Assembly (NCBI GenBank): GCA_031365725.1
Contig: JANLYQ010000042.1
Coordinates: forward strand, 1 to 41,294
Reading direction: 5' to 3'
Source: JANLYQ01 sp031365725
Lineage (GTDB): Bacteria; Actinomycetota; Actinomycetes; JACCUZ01
Length of the DNA stretch: 41,294 nt
The notes under the pieces: generated by a model
The model's input: only the letters and a program-made list of their open reading frames with translations
Databases searched by the model: none
What the model was told of the DNA's origin: nothing
Shown: positions 1 to 8,326 of the stretch, piece after piece
How positions within the stretch are numbered: position 1 is the first letter of the stretch
How the letters are laid out: the number at the start of each line of letters is the position of its first letter
Translations under genes and position numbers: made by a program

Positions 1-2
1 GC

Positions 3-695
3 GTGACCCACCTGCGCCTCATGTCCTGGAACGTGCACGGTCTGCGTGACGACGTGCCGACCCTGCGGCGCATCGTGCGTGCTGTGGACCCCGACGTGCT
101 GTGCCTGCAGGAGGCGCCGAAGTTCCTCCGCTGGCGCGCGAAGGCCGCCGCGCTCGCACGGGAGTGCGGGTTGCTCTACCTCACCGGCGGCGGCACGACC
201 GGCGGCACGGCACTCCTCGTCAACCTCCGCGTCGACGTGCTGCGATCAGCCGAGCTGCCGCTGTCCCGCTATGCCCTCGGCTGGCCGGACAGGGGCGTCG
301 CTGCTGCCGTCGTACGCAAGGGAGGTACCGTCCTCGGTGTCGCAAGCCTGCACCTCCCGCTGCCCGAGGACGAGCGTCTCGCCCAGGTACGCCGGGCACT
401 CGAGGTGTTGCGGGGCAGCGGGGCCGACCACGTGTTCGCTGCCGGCGACCTCAACGAGCGACCCGGTCACTCCGCCTGGGAGCACCTGCAGGCCGAGGGT
501 CTGCGCGACCTTGCGCCCCGCAGCGGGCCGACCTTCCCCTCGGCCGAACCGGTCACGCGCATCGACGGCGCCTTCGCCACCGCAGGTGTCGAGGTCATCG
601 CGCACGAGGTGGTCGACCGGCCAGGCGTCGAGCACGCCAGCGACCACCGTCCGCTGGTGGTCACCCTCGAGGTGCCGGTGGGTCAGCGGGCCTGA
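3..695 (+). CDS. Endonuclease/exonuclease/phosphatase (EEP) family protein
   Basis: A 230-aa protein covering most of a compact EEP domain, the metal-dependent phosphoesterase fold of exonuclease III, DNase I and sphingomyelinases. Visible motifs are SWNVHGL with the metal-site Asn at about residue 10, LQEAP with the metal-ligand Glu37, GDLNERP near residue 150 and the C-terminal SDHRPL with the catalytic Asp-His pair near 214. There is no signal peptide or membrane segment, so it is probably cytoplasmic. The GTG start lies two bases from the window edge; a further upstream start cannot be excluded. Its 3' end overlaps the convergent next gene by 13 bp. The substrate (nucleic acid, phospholipid or other phosphodiester) cannot be told from sequence. 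Confidence 0.85.
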   Translation: MTHLRLMSWNVHGLRDDVPTLRRIVRAVDPDVLCLQEAPKFLRWRAKAAALARECGLLYLTGGGTTGGTALLVNLRVDVLRSAELPLSRYALGWPDRGVAAAVVRKGGTVLGVASLHLPLPEDERLAQVRRALEVLRGSGADHVFAAGDLNERPGHSAWEHLQAEGLRDLAPRSGPTFPSAEPVTRIDGAFATAGVEVIAHEVVDRPGVEHASDHRPLVVTLEVPVGQRA

Positions 696-1930
696 CCGGG
701 GCGCTGACCTTCGCGATAGGCAGGCGCCAGCTCGAGGGCGAGCTGCTCGAGGAACAGCCCGATGTCGGTGACGATGCCGCGTGCCTGCGCCGACCCACGG
801 TCGGCAAGCTTGGTGACCGTGGCCGGGTTGATGTCGACGCACACCAACGGGATCGACGCGGGCAGGATGTTGCCGGTCGCGACCGAGTGCAGCATCGTCG
901 CGACCATGATGGCGAAGCCGACATCGGCAAGCCCCGCGCGCATGGCTCGCTGCCCTTCGATGACGTCGGTGTAGACGTCCGGAAGTGGTCCGTCGTCGCG
1001 CACCGACCCGACCAGCACGAACAGCTTGTCGTGCATCACGAGGGAGTGCATGACGCCACCGGTCAGCACACCGGTGTCGACCGCTGCCTTGATGGACCCG
1101 GCCTTGCGGATCTGGTTGATGGCCCGGATGTGGTGCTCGTGCCCGTGCTCGACGCCGCGGCCCTGCGTCAGATCAACACCCAGCGACGTGCCGTACAGAG
1201 ATGCCTCGATGTCGTGGGTGGCGAGGGCGTTGCCGGCGAACAACACGTCGACGTAGCCGGCTTCGACCAGAGCCACCATCGCCGGGGCGGCGCCGGTGTG
1301 CACGACAGCAGGTCCGCCGACCCACAGGACCTTCTTGCCCTCGGCCTTCACGTCGCGCATCTGCTCGGCGATCTGGCGCACCAGAAGGGCTTGCGGCTTC
1401 TCCGACGACACCTGGGAGTTCATGAACTCGAAGCCGCCGACACTGCGGTCGATGGCCGGTAGCGGCACGACCTTGACGCCGCTTGCGCCGCACACCAGCT
1501 GGTCGCCGGCCTTGATGTCGCTGACCGCGATCGTGCGGGCCCGGTCACCGGACACGACGATGCCGCAGTCCATCTCGGGGTGCTCGACGGGTACCCAGGT
1601 GCCCCCGAGGCGCACGACGGTCTCGAGGTTGGTGGTGGAGTAGAAGTCGTCGGGGAAGACACCGTCGCGCTCGACCGTGCGCAGCGTCGCCTCGCCCGGG
1701 TCGGTCGGGTTGACGCCGTGGGTCTGCAACCGCATCACCAGCCGCGACAGGTCGCTCTGCGCCGCCGAGCTCACCGTCAGCTGCGCGTAGGACTCGTCGG
1801 TCGGAGTCTTGCCGACCTCGAACCGGTCGATGGTGTAGTCGCCGCCGTACTCCAGGATGTCGTCGAGGACTCGGGACAGCACTCCGGAGTCGATGAGGTG
1901 GCCACGCACCTCGACGGTCTCGCTGGTCAC
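683..1930 (-). CDS. TIGR00300-family protein, archaeal-type ornithine cyclodeaminase homologue
   Basis: This 415-aa protein matches the TIGR00300 (LOR/SDH-like) family. From family knowledge, relatives include the archaeal-type ornithine cyclodeaminase and the C-terminal domain of cyanobacterial ArgZ/AgrE, which convert ornithine to proline and ammonia with NAD. The N-terminal part (about 1-110) looks like the family's alpha/beta ligand domain. The C-terminal half carries glycine-rich nucleotide-binding stretches such as WVGGPAVVHTG and the FAGNALATHDIE segment. The arginine dihydrolase domain of ArgZ is absent. The GTG start has a good GGAGG ribosome site 7 nt upstream. It stands alone, convergent with the EEP gene; the activity is inferred only from family. 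Confidence 0.8.
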   Translation of the reverse strand: MTSETVEVRGHLIDSGVLSRVLDDILEYGGDYTIDRFEVGKTPTDESYAQLTVSSAAQSDLSRLVMRLQTHGVNPTDPGEATLRTVERDGVFPDDFYSTTNLETVVRLGGTWVPVEHPEMDCGIVVSGDRARTIAVSDIKAGDQLVCGASGVKVVPLPAIDRSVGGFEFMNSQVSSEKPQALLVRQIAEQMRDVKAEGKKVLWVGGPAVVHTGAAPAMVALVEAGYVDVLFAGNALATHDIEASLYGTSLGVDLTQGRGVEHGHEHHIRAINQIRKAGSIKAAVDTGVLTGGVMHSLVMHDKLFVLVGSVRDDGPLPDVYTDVIEGQRAMRAGLADVGFAIMVATMLHSVATGNILPASIPLVCVDINPATVTKLADRGSAQARGIVTDIGLFLEQLALELAPAYREGQRPGQAR

Positions 1931-1964
1931 GTGGTGCCTCCGGGTGCGGTGGGGGTGGCGCTTG

Positions 1965-2648
1965 TCAGACGACGGCGCCGTCGTCCGGGCCGGAGTCCGT
2001 GGGTGGACGTTCCTTCATCCGGGCGACGAGCGTCACGAAGCCTCCCATGGATGCCGCCAGAGCGAGGAAACCGGCCCTTCCGTCGAGCGGGGCGCCCAGC
2101 AGCGTCGCGAGGAGCAGCACCAGCGGGCCACCCACGGCCCCCGCCCAGGCGAAGCGACCGATGCGGTCGACCTGGGGCAACGGCGGTGGCGGTGGTGGCT
2201 CGAAGTGGTCCTCGTCGCGGGCGGGTGACGACGTCTCGGACCTCTCCTCCGGCCGTACGACGGGAGAGGTGGGGGTGTTGGCCCGCAGTACCTCGAACCC
2301 GATCGTCGGACCGTCGTCGGCCCCGGGCTGCTCATGCCCCTCGGCGGTCTCGGTGTCGAAGCCGGCGACGATGTCGGCCCAGGCCAGGTCGTCGCGCACC
2401 TCACGCAGCAGGGTGTCGGTCACCGTGCGCGCGACGTCACGTCGGGCCGAGTCGACGAAGACGCTGTCGCTCGGACCGAGCGGCGGCACCGTCTCGCCGT
2501 AGGCGCCGCGCCGACCCGGGGTGGGCGCGCTGTAGGCCGCGACCCCGGCCTGCCCGAGCCGGTCCAGCAGCTCGTCGACAAGGTGGGTGGCCACGTCGTC
2601 GAGCCGGGTGTAGGAGGGCGCCGAGAGCCCGTTGTCGCGTCGGCTCAC
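1965..2648 (-). CDS. Hypothetical membrane protein with acidic/proline linker
   Basis: A 227-aa protein of unknown function. The first 110 residues are soluble and predicted helical. They are followed by a low-complexity acidic segment and a run of seven prolines (EPPPPPPPLP) at about residue 150. The C-terminus has two hydrophobic segments (about 167-185 and 190-208) ending in a short charged tail, so the N-terminal domain should be held at the membrane by a hairpin anchor. The GTG start lies 13 nt downstream of the stop of the alpha/beta hydrolase gene, which suggests co-transcription. No catalytic motif was recognised. Confidence 0.7.
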   Translation of the reverse strand: MSRRDNGLSAPSYTRLDDVATHLVDELLDRLGQAGVAAYSAPTPGRRGAYGETVPPLGPSDSVFVDSARRDVARTVTDTLLREVRDDLAWADIVAGFDTETAEGHEQPGADDGPTIGFEVLRANTPTSPVVRPEERSETSSPARDEDHFEPPPPPPLPQVDRIGRFAWAGAVGGPLVLLLATLLGAPLDGRAGFLALAASMGGFVTLVARMKERPPTDSGPDDGAVV

Positions 2649-2661
2649 TCCCGGCGGCCGT

Positions 2662-3417
2662 TCACGAGGCGGCCCGGGTGAGGCGACGTACGAAGGACAG
2701 GCTCTGCTCGATGATCACCGGCAGGTCGTTGTCGAGGGTGGCCACGTGATAGCTGTCGTGCAGCAGCACCTCTGACACATCCGTCGAGGCGACCTTGTCC
2801 AGCAGCAGCCGGGCACTGTCCGGCTCGACCACGTGGTCCTCGGTCGAGCGCAGGACGAGCAGCGGCTGGGTCACGCGGCCGAGGTCGGCGCGGGTGGCCT
2901 TCCAGAGCGCGGCGAGCTGGTGGGCCGCGCGCACCGGGATGACGTCGTAGGCCAGCTCGACCGACCCGGGCTTCTTGATGTCGCTGGCGATGCCCGGCCA
3001 GGTGGGCTTGACCAGACGCAGGACGGGCACCAGGAAGCGGTCCGGGCGCTTGGTCAGCAGACTCGGGTTGACCAGCACGAGACCGGCGATCTCCTCGCCG
3101 TGCACCTCGGCGAGCCTGATGGCGAGGGTGCCACCCATCGACAGGCCCATCACCACGACCTCGTCGCACTGCTCCCGCAGCAGAGCCAGAGCGCGCTCGA
3201 CCTCGGCCACCCAGTCGTGCCAAGAGACCTGGTTGGCCTCCTCCACGGTGGTCCCGTGGCCGGGCAGCCGGGGCAGCGCGACAGTCAGGCCGGCGTCGAC
3301 GAGGGCCTCGGCCCAGGCCCGCAAGCCCTGCGGGGTGCCGGTGAAACCGTGGATCAGCAGTGCGCCGGTCCGTCCGCCTTCGTGGTGGAACGCCTCGGCT
3401 CCGGGCATCAACGGCAT
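2662..3417 (-). CDS. Alpha/beta hydrolase, Est30/monoacylglycerol-lipase-like carboxylesterase
   Basis: A 251-aa alpha/beta hydrolase resembling the Geobacillus Est30 carboxylesterases and bacterial monoacylglycerol lipases. The oxyanion-loop motif LLIHGFTGTP is followed by the nucleophile elbow GLSMGG (Ser93). The acid is Asp194 in STEDHVVEPD and the base is His224 in DSYHVATLD, so the triad is complete. The start chosen is ATG at 3417, because family members begin with MPxMPGAE. An in-frame ATG at 3447 would add ten residues that look unlike the family. It is divergent from the PlsC operon and probably co-transcribed with the downstream membrane protein. Role probably hydrolysis of short-chain or monoacyl esters; exact substrate unknown. 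Confidence 0.85.
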   Translation of the reverse strand: MPLMPGAEAFHHEGGRTGALLIHGFTGTPQGLRAWAEALVDAGLTVALPRLPGHGTTVEEANQVSWHDWVAEVERALALLREQCDEVVVMGLSMGGTLAIRLAEVHGEEIAGLVLVNPSLLTKRPDRFLVPVLRLVKPTWPGIASDIKKPGSVELAYDVIPVRAAHQLAALWKATRADLGRVTQPLLVLRSTEDHVVEPDSARLLLDKVASTDVSEVLLHDSYHVATLDNDLPVIIEQSLSFVRRLTRAAS

Positions 3418-3503
3418 GCCCGCATCGTCGCACGGCGGTGCGCGCATCCTCTAGTGTTCGGCTGTCCACCTGTCGCGGGGGCAGGCCGCTCGAGGAGGTC
3501 GGA

Positions 3504-4325
3504 TTGTTCTACTGGTTCCTCAAGCGGGTGGTCCTCGGGCCGGTGCTCCGGCTGGTCTTCCGCCCTTACGTCATCGGTCTCGAGAACGTCCCCGAGACCG
3601 GGGGCGCCATCTTCGCGAGCAACCACCTGTCGTTCTCCGACTCGATCTTCCTGCCGCTGGTCGTGCCGCGGCGGATCACGTTCCTGGCCAAGGCGGACTA
3701 CTTCACCGGCCGCGGGCTCAAGGGCAAGTCGACAGCGTGGTTCTTCCGAGCCGTGCGGCAGCTGCCGGTCGACCGCACCGGAGGCTCGGCGTCCGAGGGG
3801 GCGCTGCGCACCGGGCTCAAGGTCCTGCGGCGCGGCGACTGCCTGGGCATCTACCCCGAAGGCACCCGGTCACCGGACGGCCGCCTCTACCGCGGCAAGA
3901 CCGGTGTCGCCCGGATGGCCCTCGAGGCCGACGTCCCCGTCCTGCCCGTGGCCATGATCGACACGGAGAAGATCCAGCCCCCCGGCAGGAGGATGCCCAA
4001 GCTCGGCTTCCGGGTCGGCATCAAGATCGGGCCGGCGTTGAGCTTTGCCCGCTACGAGGGCATGGAGGACGACCGGTTCGTCCTGCGTTCGATCACCGAC
4101 GAGATCATGTACGAGCTGATGGACCTCTCCGGGCAGGAGTACGTCGACATCTACGCCCAGGCCGCCAAGGACAAGATCAAGGCGGACAGGGCCGACAGGG
4201 CCGACAAAGCCGGTAAGCCCGACCCCATCGATCCTGATGCCGGCGTTGCCGGCGTTGCCAGCGATGCCCGGGAGCTGCCGGCGTCCGGCTCGGGCGTGCT
4301 CCCGGAGCACCCCCCGGCCGCCTGA
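3504..4325 (+). CDS. Lysophospholipid acyltransferase (PlsC/1-acyl-glycerol-3-phosphate acyltransferase)
   Basis: A 273-aa acyltransferase that transfers fatty acyl groups to lysophosphatidic acid or a related acceptor at the inner membrane. The catalytic HX4D motif is HLSFSD (His41, Asp46) and the acceptor-binding motif is EGTRS at 119-123. An N-terminal hydrophobic segment precedes the domain. The start is TTG at 3504, supported by an AGGAGG site 5-6 nt upstream; upstream in-frame starts lack family similarity. The C-terminal tail is low complexity, with short Lys/Ala/Asp repeats (KADRADRADKAGKPD). It begins an apparent operon with the sensor kinase 3 nt downstream and the response regulator after that, which could link phospholipid synthesis to the signalling pair. 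Confidence 0.88.
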   Translation: MFYWFLKRVVLGPVLRLVFRPYVIGLENVPETGGAIFASNHLSFSDSIFLPLVVPRRITFLAKADYFTGRGLKGKSTAWFFRAVRQLPVDRTGGSASEGALRTGLKVLRRGDCLGIYPEGTRSPDGRLYRGKTGVARMALEADVPVLPVAMIDTEKIQPPGRRMPKLGFRVGIKIGPALSFARYEGMEDDRFVLRSITDEIMYELMDLSGQEYVDIYAQAAKDKIKADRADRADKAGKPDPIDPDAGVAGVASDARELPASGSGVLPEHPPAA

Positions 4326-4328
4326 CCC

Positions 4329-5447
4329 GTGGGCATCGACACGGCGCTCTGGCGGGCGCTGGCCGTCTTCCGTACCCTCGGCCTGCTCTACGCGCTCGCG
4401 GTCTACCTCCGGCGGTACGACGAGTACGCCCACCCGCTCGGCGGGTGGCTGGTGCTGGCGCTGATGGCGGCCTGGACCGCCACGACAGCCGTCGTCTACG
4501 ACCGGCCGGCGCTGCGGAGATGGCCCGTGCTGGGCCTCGACCTCGCCCTCGCGATGGGCGCGGTCGCCGCAGGCCGCTGGCTCGACGCCCCGGACCGCAT
4601 CGCCGGCGGCGCCCAGACGTTGCCGGTGGTGTGGGCGGCTGCGCCCGTGCTGGCCTTCGCGGTCCGCGGCGGTTGGCCGGCCGGTCTGCTCGCCGCCTTC
4701 GGCGTCGGCGCCGCCGACATGGTGCACCGCGGCCAGGTCACCGTGGCGACGGCCAACAACATCGTGCTGCTGCTGCTCGCCGGCACGGTCATCGGCTACA
4801 CCGTGGCGTTGGCCCGTCGGGGCGAAGCGGCGCTGGCCCGGGCACACGAGGTCGAGGCGGCGTCCCGCGAACGTGAACGCATGTCGCGCGACATCCACGA
4901 CAGCGTGCTGCAGGTGCTCGCGCTCGTCGGCCGCCGGGGGCGCGAAGCCGGCGGGGAGGCCGCCGAGCTCGGCCGCCTGGCCGCCGAGCAGGAGCAGTCG
5001 TTGCGCGCGTTGGTCGGCGCCGCTCCGGAGCGGCTGCACGGTGAGGTCGACGTCCGCGCACTGCTGTCGGCGTACGCCTCAGGGACCGTCACGGTGTCGG
5101 CTCCGGCGACGCCGGTCGTGGTCGCTGCCGAGCGCGGTCAGGAGCTTGCCGCCGCGGTGGGGGCCGCTCTCGCCAACGTCGCCGCGCACGCCGGCGCAGG
5201 GGCGCGTGCGTGGGTGCTGCTCGAGGACGACGGGACTGACCTGGTGGTGAGCATCCGCGACGACGGGGTGGGGATGGCTGCCGACCGGCTGTCCTGCGCG
5301 CGGTCGGAGGGACGGCTGGGTGTGGCTTCCTCGATCGAAGGCCGGGTCCGTGACCTCGGCGGCAGCGCCACGCTGATGTCGTCGCCGGGTGCGGGCACCG
5401 AGGTCGAGCTGCGGGTGCCGGTGCGGTCGGCGGGAGGTTCGCGATGA
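4329..5447 (+). CDS. MacS-family (DUF5931) sensor histidine kinase
   Basis: A 372-aa NarL-class sensor kinase. Residues 1-160 hold about five hydrophobic segments, matching the DUF5931 membrane-sensor region of MacS-type kinases. The dimerisation/phosphoacceptor helix contains SRDIHDSVLQ with phospho-acceptor His190, as in the HisKA_3 family. The ATPase domain ends with a DDGVGM G1 box and a GSATLMSSPGAGTEVEL G2 region. A GTG start lies 3 nt after the acyltransferase stop. Its stop overlaps the start of the response regulator by 4 bp (ATGA), so the pair is translationally coupled. The signal sensed is unknown; membrane or envelope stress is a guess from the MacS family and the PlsC neighbour. 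Confidence 0.9.
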   Translation: MGIDTALWRALAVFRTLGLLYALAVYLRRYDEYAHPLGGWLVLALMAAWTATTAVVYDRPALRRWPVLGLDLALAMGAVAAGRWLDAPDRIAGGAQTLPVVWAAAPVLAFAVRGGWPAGLLAAFGVGAADMVHRGQVTVATANNIVLLLLAGTVIGYTVALARRGEAALARAHEVEAASRERERMSRDIHDSVLQVLALVGRRGREAGGEAAELGRLAAEQEQSLRALVGAAPERLHGEVDVRALLSAYASGTVTVSAPATPVVVAAERGQELAAAVGAALANVAAHAGAGARAWVLLEDDGTDLVVSIRDDGVGMAADRLSCARSEGRLGVASSIEGRVRDLGGSATLMSSPGAGTEVELRVPVRSAGGSR

Positions 5448-6136
5448 CCCGGGTGATGGTGGTCGACGACCACCCGATGTGGCGCGACGCGGTCGCACGG
5501 GACCTCGCCGATGCCGGGCACGACGTGGTGGCCACCGCCGCCGACGGCGGTGAGGCCGTACGCCGTGCGGCCGCGGTCCGACCCGACGTCGTGGTGCTCG
5601 ATCTGCAGCTGCCGGTGCTCTCCGGGGTCGAGGTGACGCGTGCGCTGGTGCAGGCCGACCCTGACGTGCACGTGCTGGTGCTCTCGGCGTCGGGCGAGCA
5701 GGCCGACGTGCTGGAGGCGGTCAAGGCGGGTGCGACGGGATACCTGGTGAAGTCGGCCTCGCGGGACGATCTGCTCGCGGCAGTCGCTCGTACGGCCGAG
5801 GGTCGGGCGACGTTCACGCCGGGGCTGGCCGGTCTGGTGCTGGGGGAGTACCGCCGGCTCTCGGCCGACGATGACCAAGGCGACTCGACCGGTCGTCGGC
5901 GCAGCGCCGACGACCCCGGACTGCCACCCGTCCCGGAGCTGACTGCGCGTGAGACCGAGGTCCTGCGTCTGGTGGCCAAGGGCCTGTCGTACAAGGACGT
6001 CGCCGCGCGGCTGGTGATCTCCCACCGCACGGTGCAGAACCACGTCCAGAACACCCTCACCAAGCTGCAGATGCACAACAGGGTCGAGCTCGTGCGCTAC
6101 GCCATCGAGCAGGGCCTCGACGACGACCTCGGCTGA
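5444..6136 (+). CDS. NarL/FixJ-family response regulator
   Basis: A 230-aa response regulator, cognate to the overlapping upstream kinase. The receiver domain has the acidic pocket Asp8-Asp9, phospho-acceptor Asp53 in VLDLQLP, and the conserved Lys in GYLVKSAS at about 105. A charged linker (about 135-160) joins it to a LuxR-type helix-turn-helix at about 165-225, beginning LTARETEVLRLVAKG with the recognition region SHRTVQNHVQ. It should bind DNA as a dimer after phosphorylation. Targets are unknown. The ATG sits inside the kinase stop region. After the stop, 70 nt without recognisable features lead to the palindromic element that ends the DUF559 gene. Confidence 0.93.
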   Translation: MTRVMVVDDHPMWRDAVARDLADAGHDVVATAADGGEAVRRAAAVRPDVVVLDLQLPVLSGVEVTRALVQADPDVHVLVLSASGEQADVLEAVKAGATGYLVKSASRDDLLAAVARTAEGRATFTPGLAGLVLGEYRRLSADDDQGDSTGRRRSADDPGLPPVPELTARETEVLRLVAKGLSYKDVAARLVISHRTVQNHVQNTLTKLQMHNRVELVRYAIEQGLDDDLG

Positions 6137-6206
6137 CCCCGCCGCCTCGGCTTCCCCAGACCCCTGCCTGCCGTCTGCCTTCACCTGTGACTCGCCACGT
6201 CCACCC

Positions 6207-6285
6207 GGTGCTGGATGGGAGGAACAATCGCTCAGGCCGCCGCTCTCCGAGCCCTGGCGCGGCGCTTGTCCTCCCGGAGGGCACC
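6207..6285. repeat. Family-1 palindromic element, copy A (79 bp, distal side of DUF559 gene 1)
   Basis: Two 22-nt arms (6207-6228 and 6264-6285) flank a 35-nt centre. The left arm contains GGGAGGAACAA and the right arm CCTCCCGGAGGGCACC. Each arm matches the equivalent arm of copy B (7364-7442) at about 18 of 22 positions, and total and centre lengths are the same as in copy B. The two arms of this copy pair less well with each other than in copy B. The right arm is translated as part of the DUF559 protein and the gene's stop codon (6232-6234) lies in the centre. Confidence 0.75.
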
Positions 6286-7263
6286 AGGTTCGGCTTGCGC
6301 GACGACGTCCTGCACCCGCGCAAGCACCCACGCCTCGCGGAACATCACCTGCTCCCAGGTGAAACGCAGCGGATGCCACCCTCCGGCGACGAGCATGGTG
6401 AAGCGGACGAGGTCACGCCCGAAGGCCGCCCGGTCGGAGTGGTAGTCGAAGCCGTCGCACTCGATGACGATGCGGCGCCGCAAGTCGCCGAGGTCCACCC
6501 GACCGACGAAGAATCCTGCGTGCCGAACTGTCACCTGAGGGACAAAGCCGGTGATGCCGGCCTGGATCAGAATCGCGCGTGTGCAGGACTCGAAGGCGTT
6601 CGCTGCGCGCGCATCGAGACAGGTGAGGCGCTCGGCCGCGCGACGCGATCCAGGGCCGCGCAAGTCCAAGACCGCGGCGTCGAGCTGACCGCGCGAGACG
6701 ATGCCCATCCGCAGCGCCGAGTCGCCGACGGACAACGCCAGTCGCAAGGTCCCGTCACGGAGGCAGTCGACGACCGTGCGCAGCGGAGTCGTCACGTCAC
6801 CGACAACTTCGCTGGCGGTCACGTCGCGATAGAAAAGGGTCACTCCCTCGTGCTCACCGCGGTGGGCGCGCCGGCGGACGGTGATGTGCAAGGCCTCGGG
6901 CTCCGGTGGCACCGCAAGGCCGTGGTGCACCGCAGCCGTCAGATGTGACCTGACGCCGCAGAGCCGACCCGCTTCGACTCGGCCGAGGTCGGTGTCGCGG
7001 ACGAAGTAGAACGACCCGACACGTCCGATGTCGCCGGCCGCCCGCGCCGACTTGATGGCACGCCAGCCGACATGACCGCGCAGCTCCTTCCAACGGGCCG
7101 AGCCGCCGACCGCGAGCAGCACGTGCACGACGGAGAGCGCGGACGGGTCGCCAGCGGCGTCGGGGACCTCGACCGCGTCGAAGTCGTGCAGCACATTGGC
7201 GCCGTCGTCCTCCGGACAATGGTGTCCAGCCATGTCGCCAGGGCTATCTGGTTCGTCACGCAT
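6232..7263 (-). CDS. DUF559 / Vsr-like nuclease with AbiEi-like N-terminal region (copy 1)
   Basis: A 343-aa protein. The C-terminal region matches DUF559, a PD-(D/E)XK fold related to the Vsr mismatch endonuclease. Asp257 in RVDLGD, then Glu268 and Asp270 in IECDGFDYH (His275), are the likely active-site residues, followed by the RFTWEQVM strand. The N-terminal half has the winged-helix and middle-domain layout typical of AbiEi-like 'type IV antitoxin' proteins that carry DUF559. It is homologous over its length to the second copy at 28364-29293 (shared LRTVVDC, DSALRMGIVS and AANAFES regions). The ATG at 7263 is chosen because longer readings run back into the upstream palindrome. The last 16-18 codons are written in the right arm and centre of the distal element. 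DNA target and biological role are unknown. Confidence 0.8.
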   Translation of the reverse strand: MRDEPDSPGDMAGHHCPEDDGANVLHDFDAVEVPDAAGDPSALSVVHVLLAVGGSARWKELRGHVGWRAIKSARAAGDIGRVGSFYFVRDTDLGRVEAGRLCGVRSHLTAAVHHGLAVPPEPEALHITVRRRAHRGEHEGVTLFYRDVTASEVVGDVTTPLRTVVDCLRDGTLRLALSVGDSALRMGIVSRGQLDAAVLDLRGPGSRRAAERLTCLDARAANAFESCTRAILIQAGITGFVPQVTVRHAGFFVGRVDLGDLRRRIVIECDGFDYHSDRAAFGRDLVRFTMLVAGGWHPLRFTWEQVMFREAWVLARVQDVVAQAEPGALREDKRRARARRAAA

Positions 7264-7363
7264 CGAGTGAGTAGTCACAGTCACGACACTGCAACCAATC
7301 AGGGTCCGGACGGGCCGTGGCCACTCATCTGTGGACAAGTCAGGGTGTTGGGTACGTGTGCAC

Positions 7364-7442
7364 GGTGCCGCAGGGGAGGAACAACGGCTCATCCGGCAGC
7401 GAAAACCCCCGGTTTGTGAGGTTGTTCCTCCCGGACGGCACC
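7364..7442. repeat. Family-1 palindromic element, copy B (79 bp, upstream side of DUF559 gene 1)
   Basis: The arms are 7364-7385 and 7421-7442, 22 nt each and 19 of 22 positions complementary. The outer end is GGTGCCG and the inner end is GGGAGGAACAAC. The 35-nt centre can extend the stem (CTCA with TGAG) and contains AAACC and GGTTT as an inner mini-stem. It lies 100 bp upstream of the DUF559 start. The surrounding gap 7264-7650 otherwise holds only the DUF559 upstream region and the fasciclin leader. It is not a typical terminator: there is no T-run and it sits at the 5' side of both adjacent genes. Confidence 0.85.
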
Positions 7443-7650
7443 GGCGAAGGTCGGCGGCGGAGGGTCGTGGCGGCAGGGGAGTCGACGGAGGACGGCGGTG
7501 CGGAGTCGCGGCGAGATCGTTGTGCGCAGGGTGCATCCGGTCGCGACACGACGCACGAGCGCCGATCAGGTCGCGTAGGAAGTGCATCCGATCCGAGGCA
7601 GGCCAAGGAATCCCGGGAACATCCTGTTCCTACTGCTCGAGGAGAAACGC

Positions 7651-8289
7651 ATGTCAGCCGTACGTCGCCTCACTGCACTCGCTGCCTCTCTCACCCTTGC
7701 GGCGGGTGTCGCGGTCGTCGCCGCGCCCGCCAGCTCGGCCGCGACCCACAACCGTTCGCTGGCCAAGGTGCTGACCTCCGATGGCAACACCTTCGACCAC
7801 AACAGCCGCGACTTCGACAACGTCACGCAGGCCGTGCTCGCGGTTCTCGCAGCCAAGCCCGCCTCGCCGGTCGGCGTACTTACCAAGGGCGGCACGCCGG
7901 TGACCGCCTTCATCCCCACCGACCAGGCGTTCCGCATCTTCGCCTACGACCTCACCGGTAAGTGGATCCCCAAGGAGAAGGCCCTGTTCGCAGCCGTCGC
8001 CTCGCTCGGCATCGACACCGTCGAGACGGTCCTGCTCTACCACGTCATCGCCGGCAAGACGATCCTCGCCAAGGATGCCCTCAAGGCAGACGGTGCCGCA
8101 CTGACCACCGCTCAGGGTGGCGCCATCACCGTCGACGTCCTCGCCCCCGGCTGGCCCGTCATCCGTCTGCAGGACCTCGACCCGAACGACGTCGACCCGT
8201 TCACGATCCCGAAGCTGCTCGACATCAACAAGGGCAACAAGCAGGTCGCGCACGGCATCAGCTTCGTGCTGCGCCCCGCCGACCTCTGA
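7651..8289 (+). CDS. Secreted fasciclin (FAS1) domain protein
   Basis: A 212-aa protein with a Sec signal peptide: basic MSAVRR, a hydrophobic core to about residue 25, and a likely cleavage after APASSA. The remainder is one FAS1 domain, recognised by the GTPVTAFIPTDQAF stretch and the YHVIAGKTI motif followed by the terminal GISFVLRPADL strand. FAS1 domains mediate adhesion, and this class of single-domain secreted protein is common in actinobacteria (compare mycobacterial MPT70/MPT83). The ATG is preceded by GAGGAGAAACGC, a strong ribosome site. It is monocistronic; a stable hairpin at 8336-8366 lies downstream. Confidence 0.88.
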   Translation: MSAVRRLTALAASLTLAAGVAVVAAPASSAATHNRSLAKVLTSDGNTFDHNSRDFDNVTQAVLAVLAAKPASPVGVLTKGGTPVTAFIPTDQAFRIFAYDLTGKWIPKEKALFAAVASLGIDTVETVLLYHVIAGKTILAKDALKADGAALTTAQGGAITVDVLAPGWPVIRLQDLDPNDVDPFTIPKLLDINKGNKQVAHGISFVLRPADL

Positions 8290-8326
8290 CCGACAGCACC
8301 AGCTAGGCAGTTCAGAACAAGCCGGC

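Noticed and set aside
6232..7263. DUF559 gene 1 as half of a type IV toxin-antitoxin pair
   Set aside because: The N-terminus resembles AbiEi, but no AbiEii-like nucleotidyltransferase toxin gene is adjacent to either copy.
6207..7442. Palindromes as a CRISPR array or as IS terminal inverted repeats
   Set aside because: There are no regularly spaced direct repeats with spacers, and each end is itself a complete palindrome rather than a single inverted terminal repeat. No transposase or target duplication was seen.
7264..7587. Upstream extension of DUF559 gene 1 to 7587
   Set aside because: The extension would translate the family-1 palindrome and has no similarity to the paralogue.
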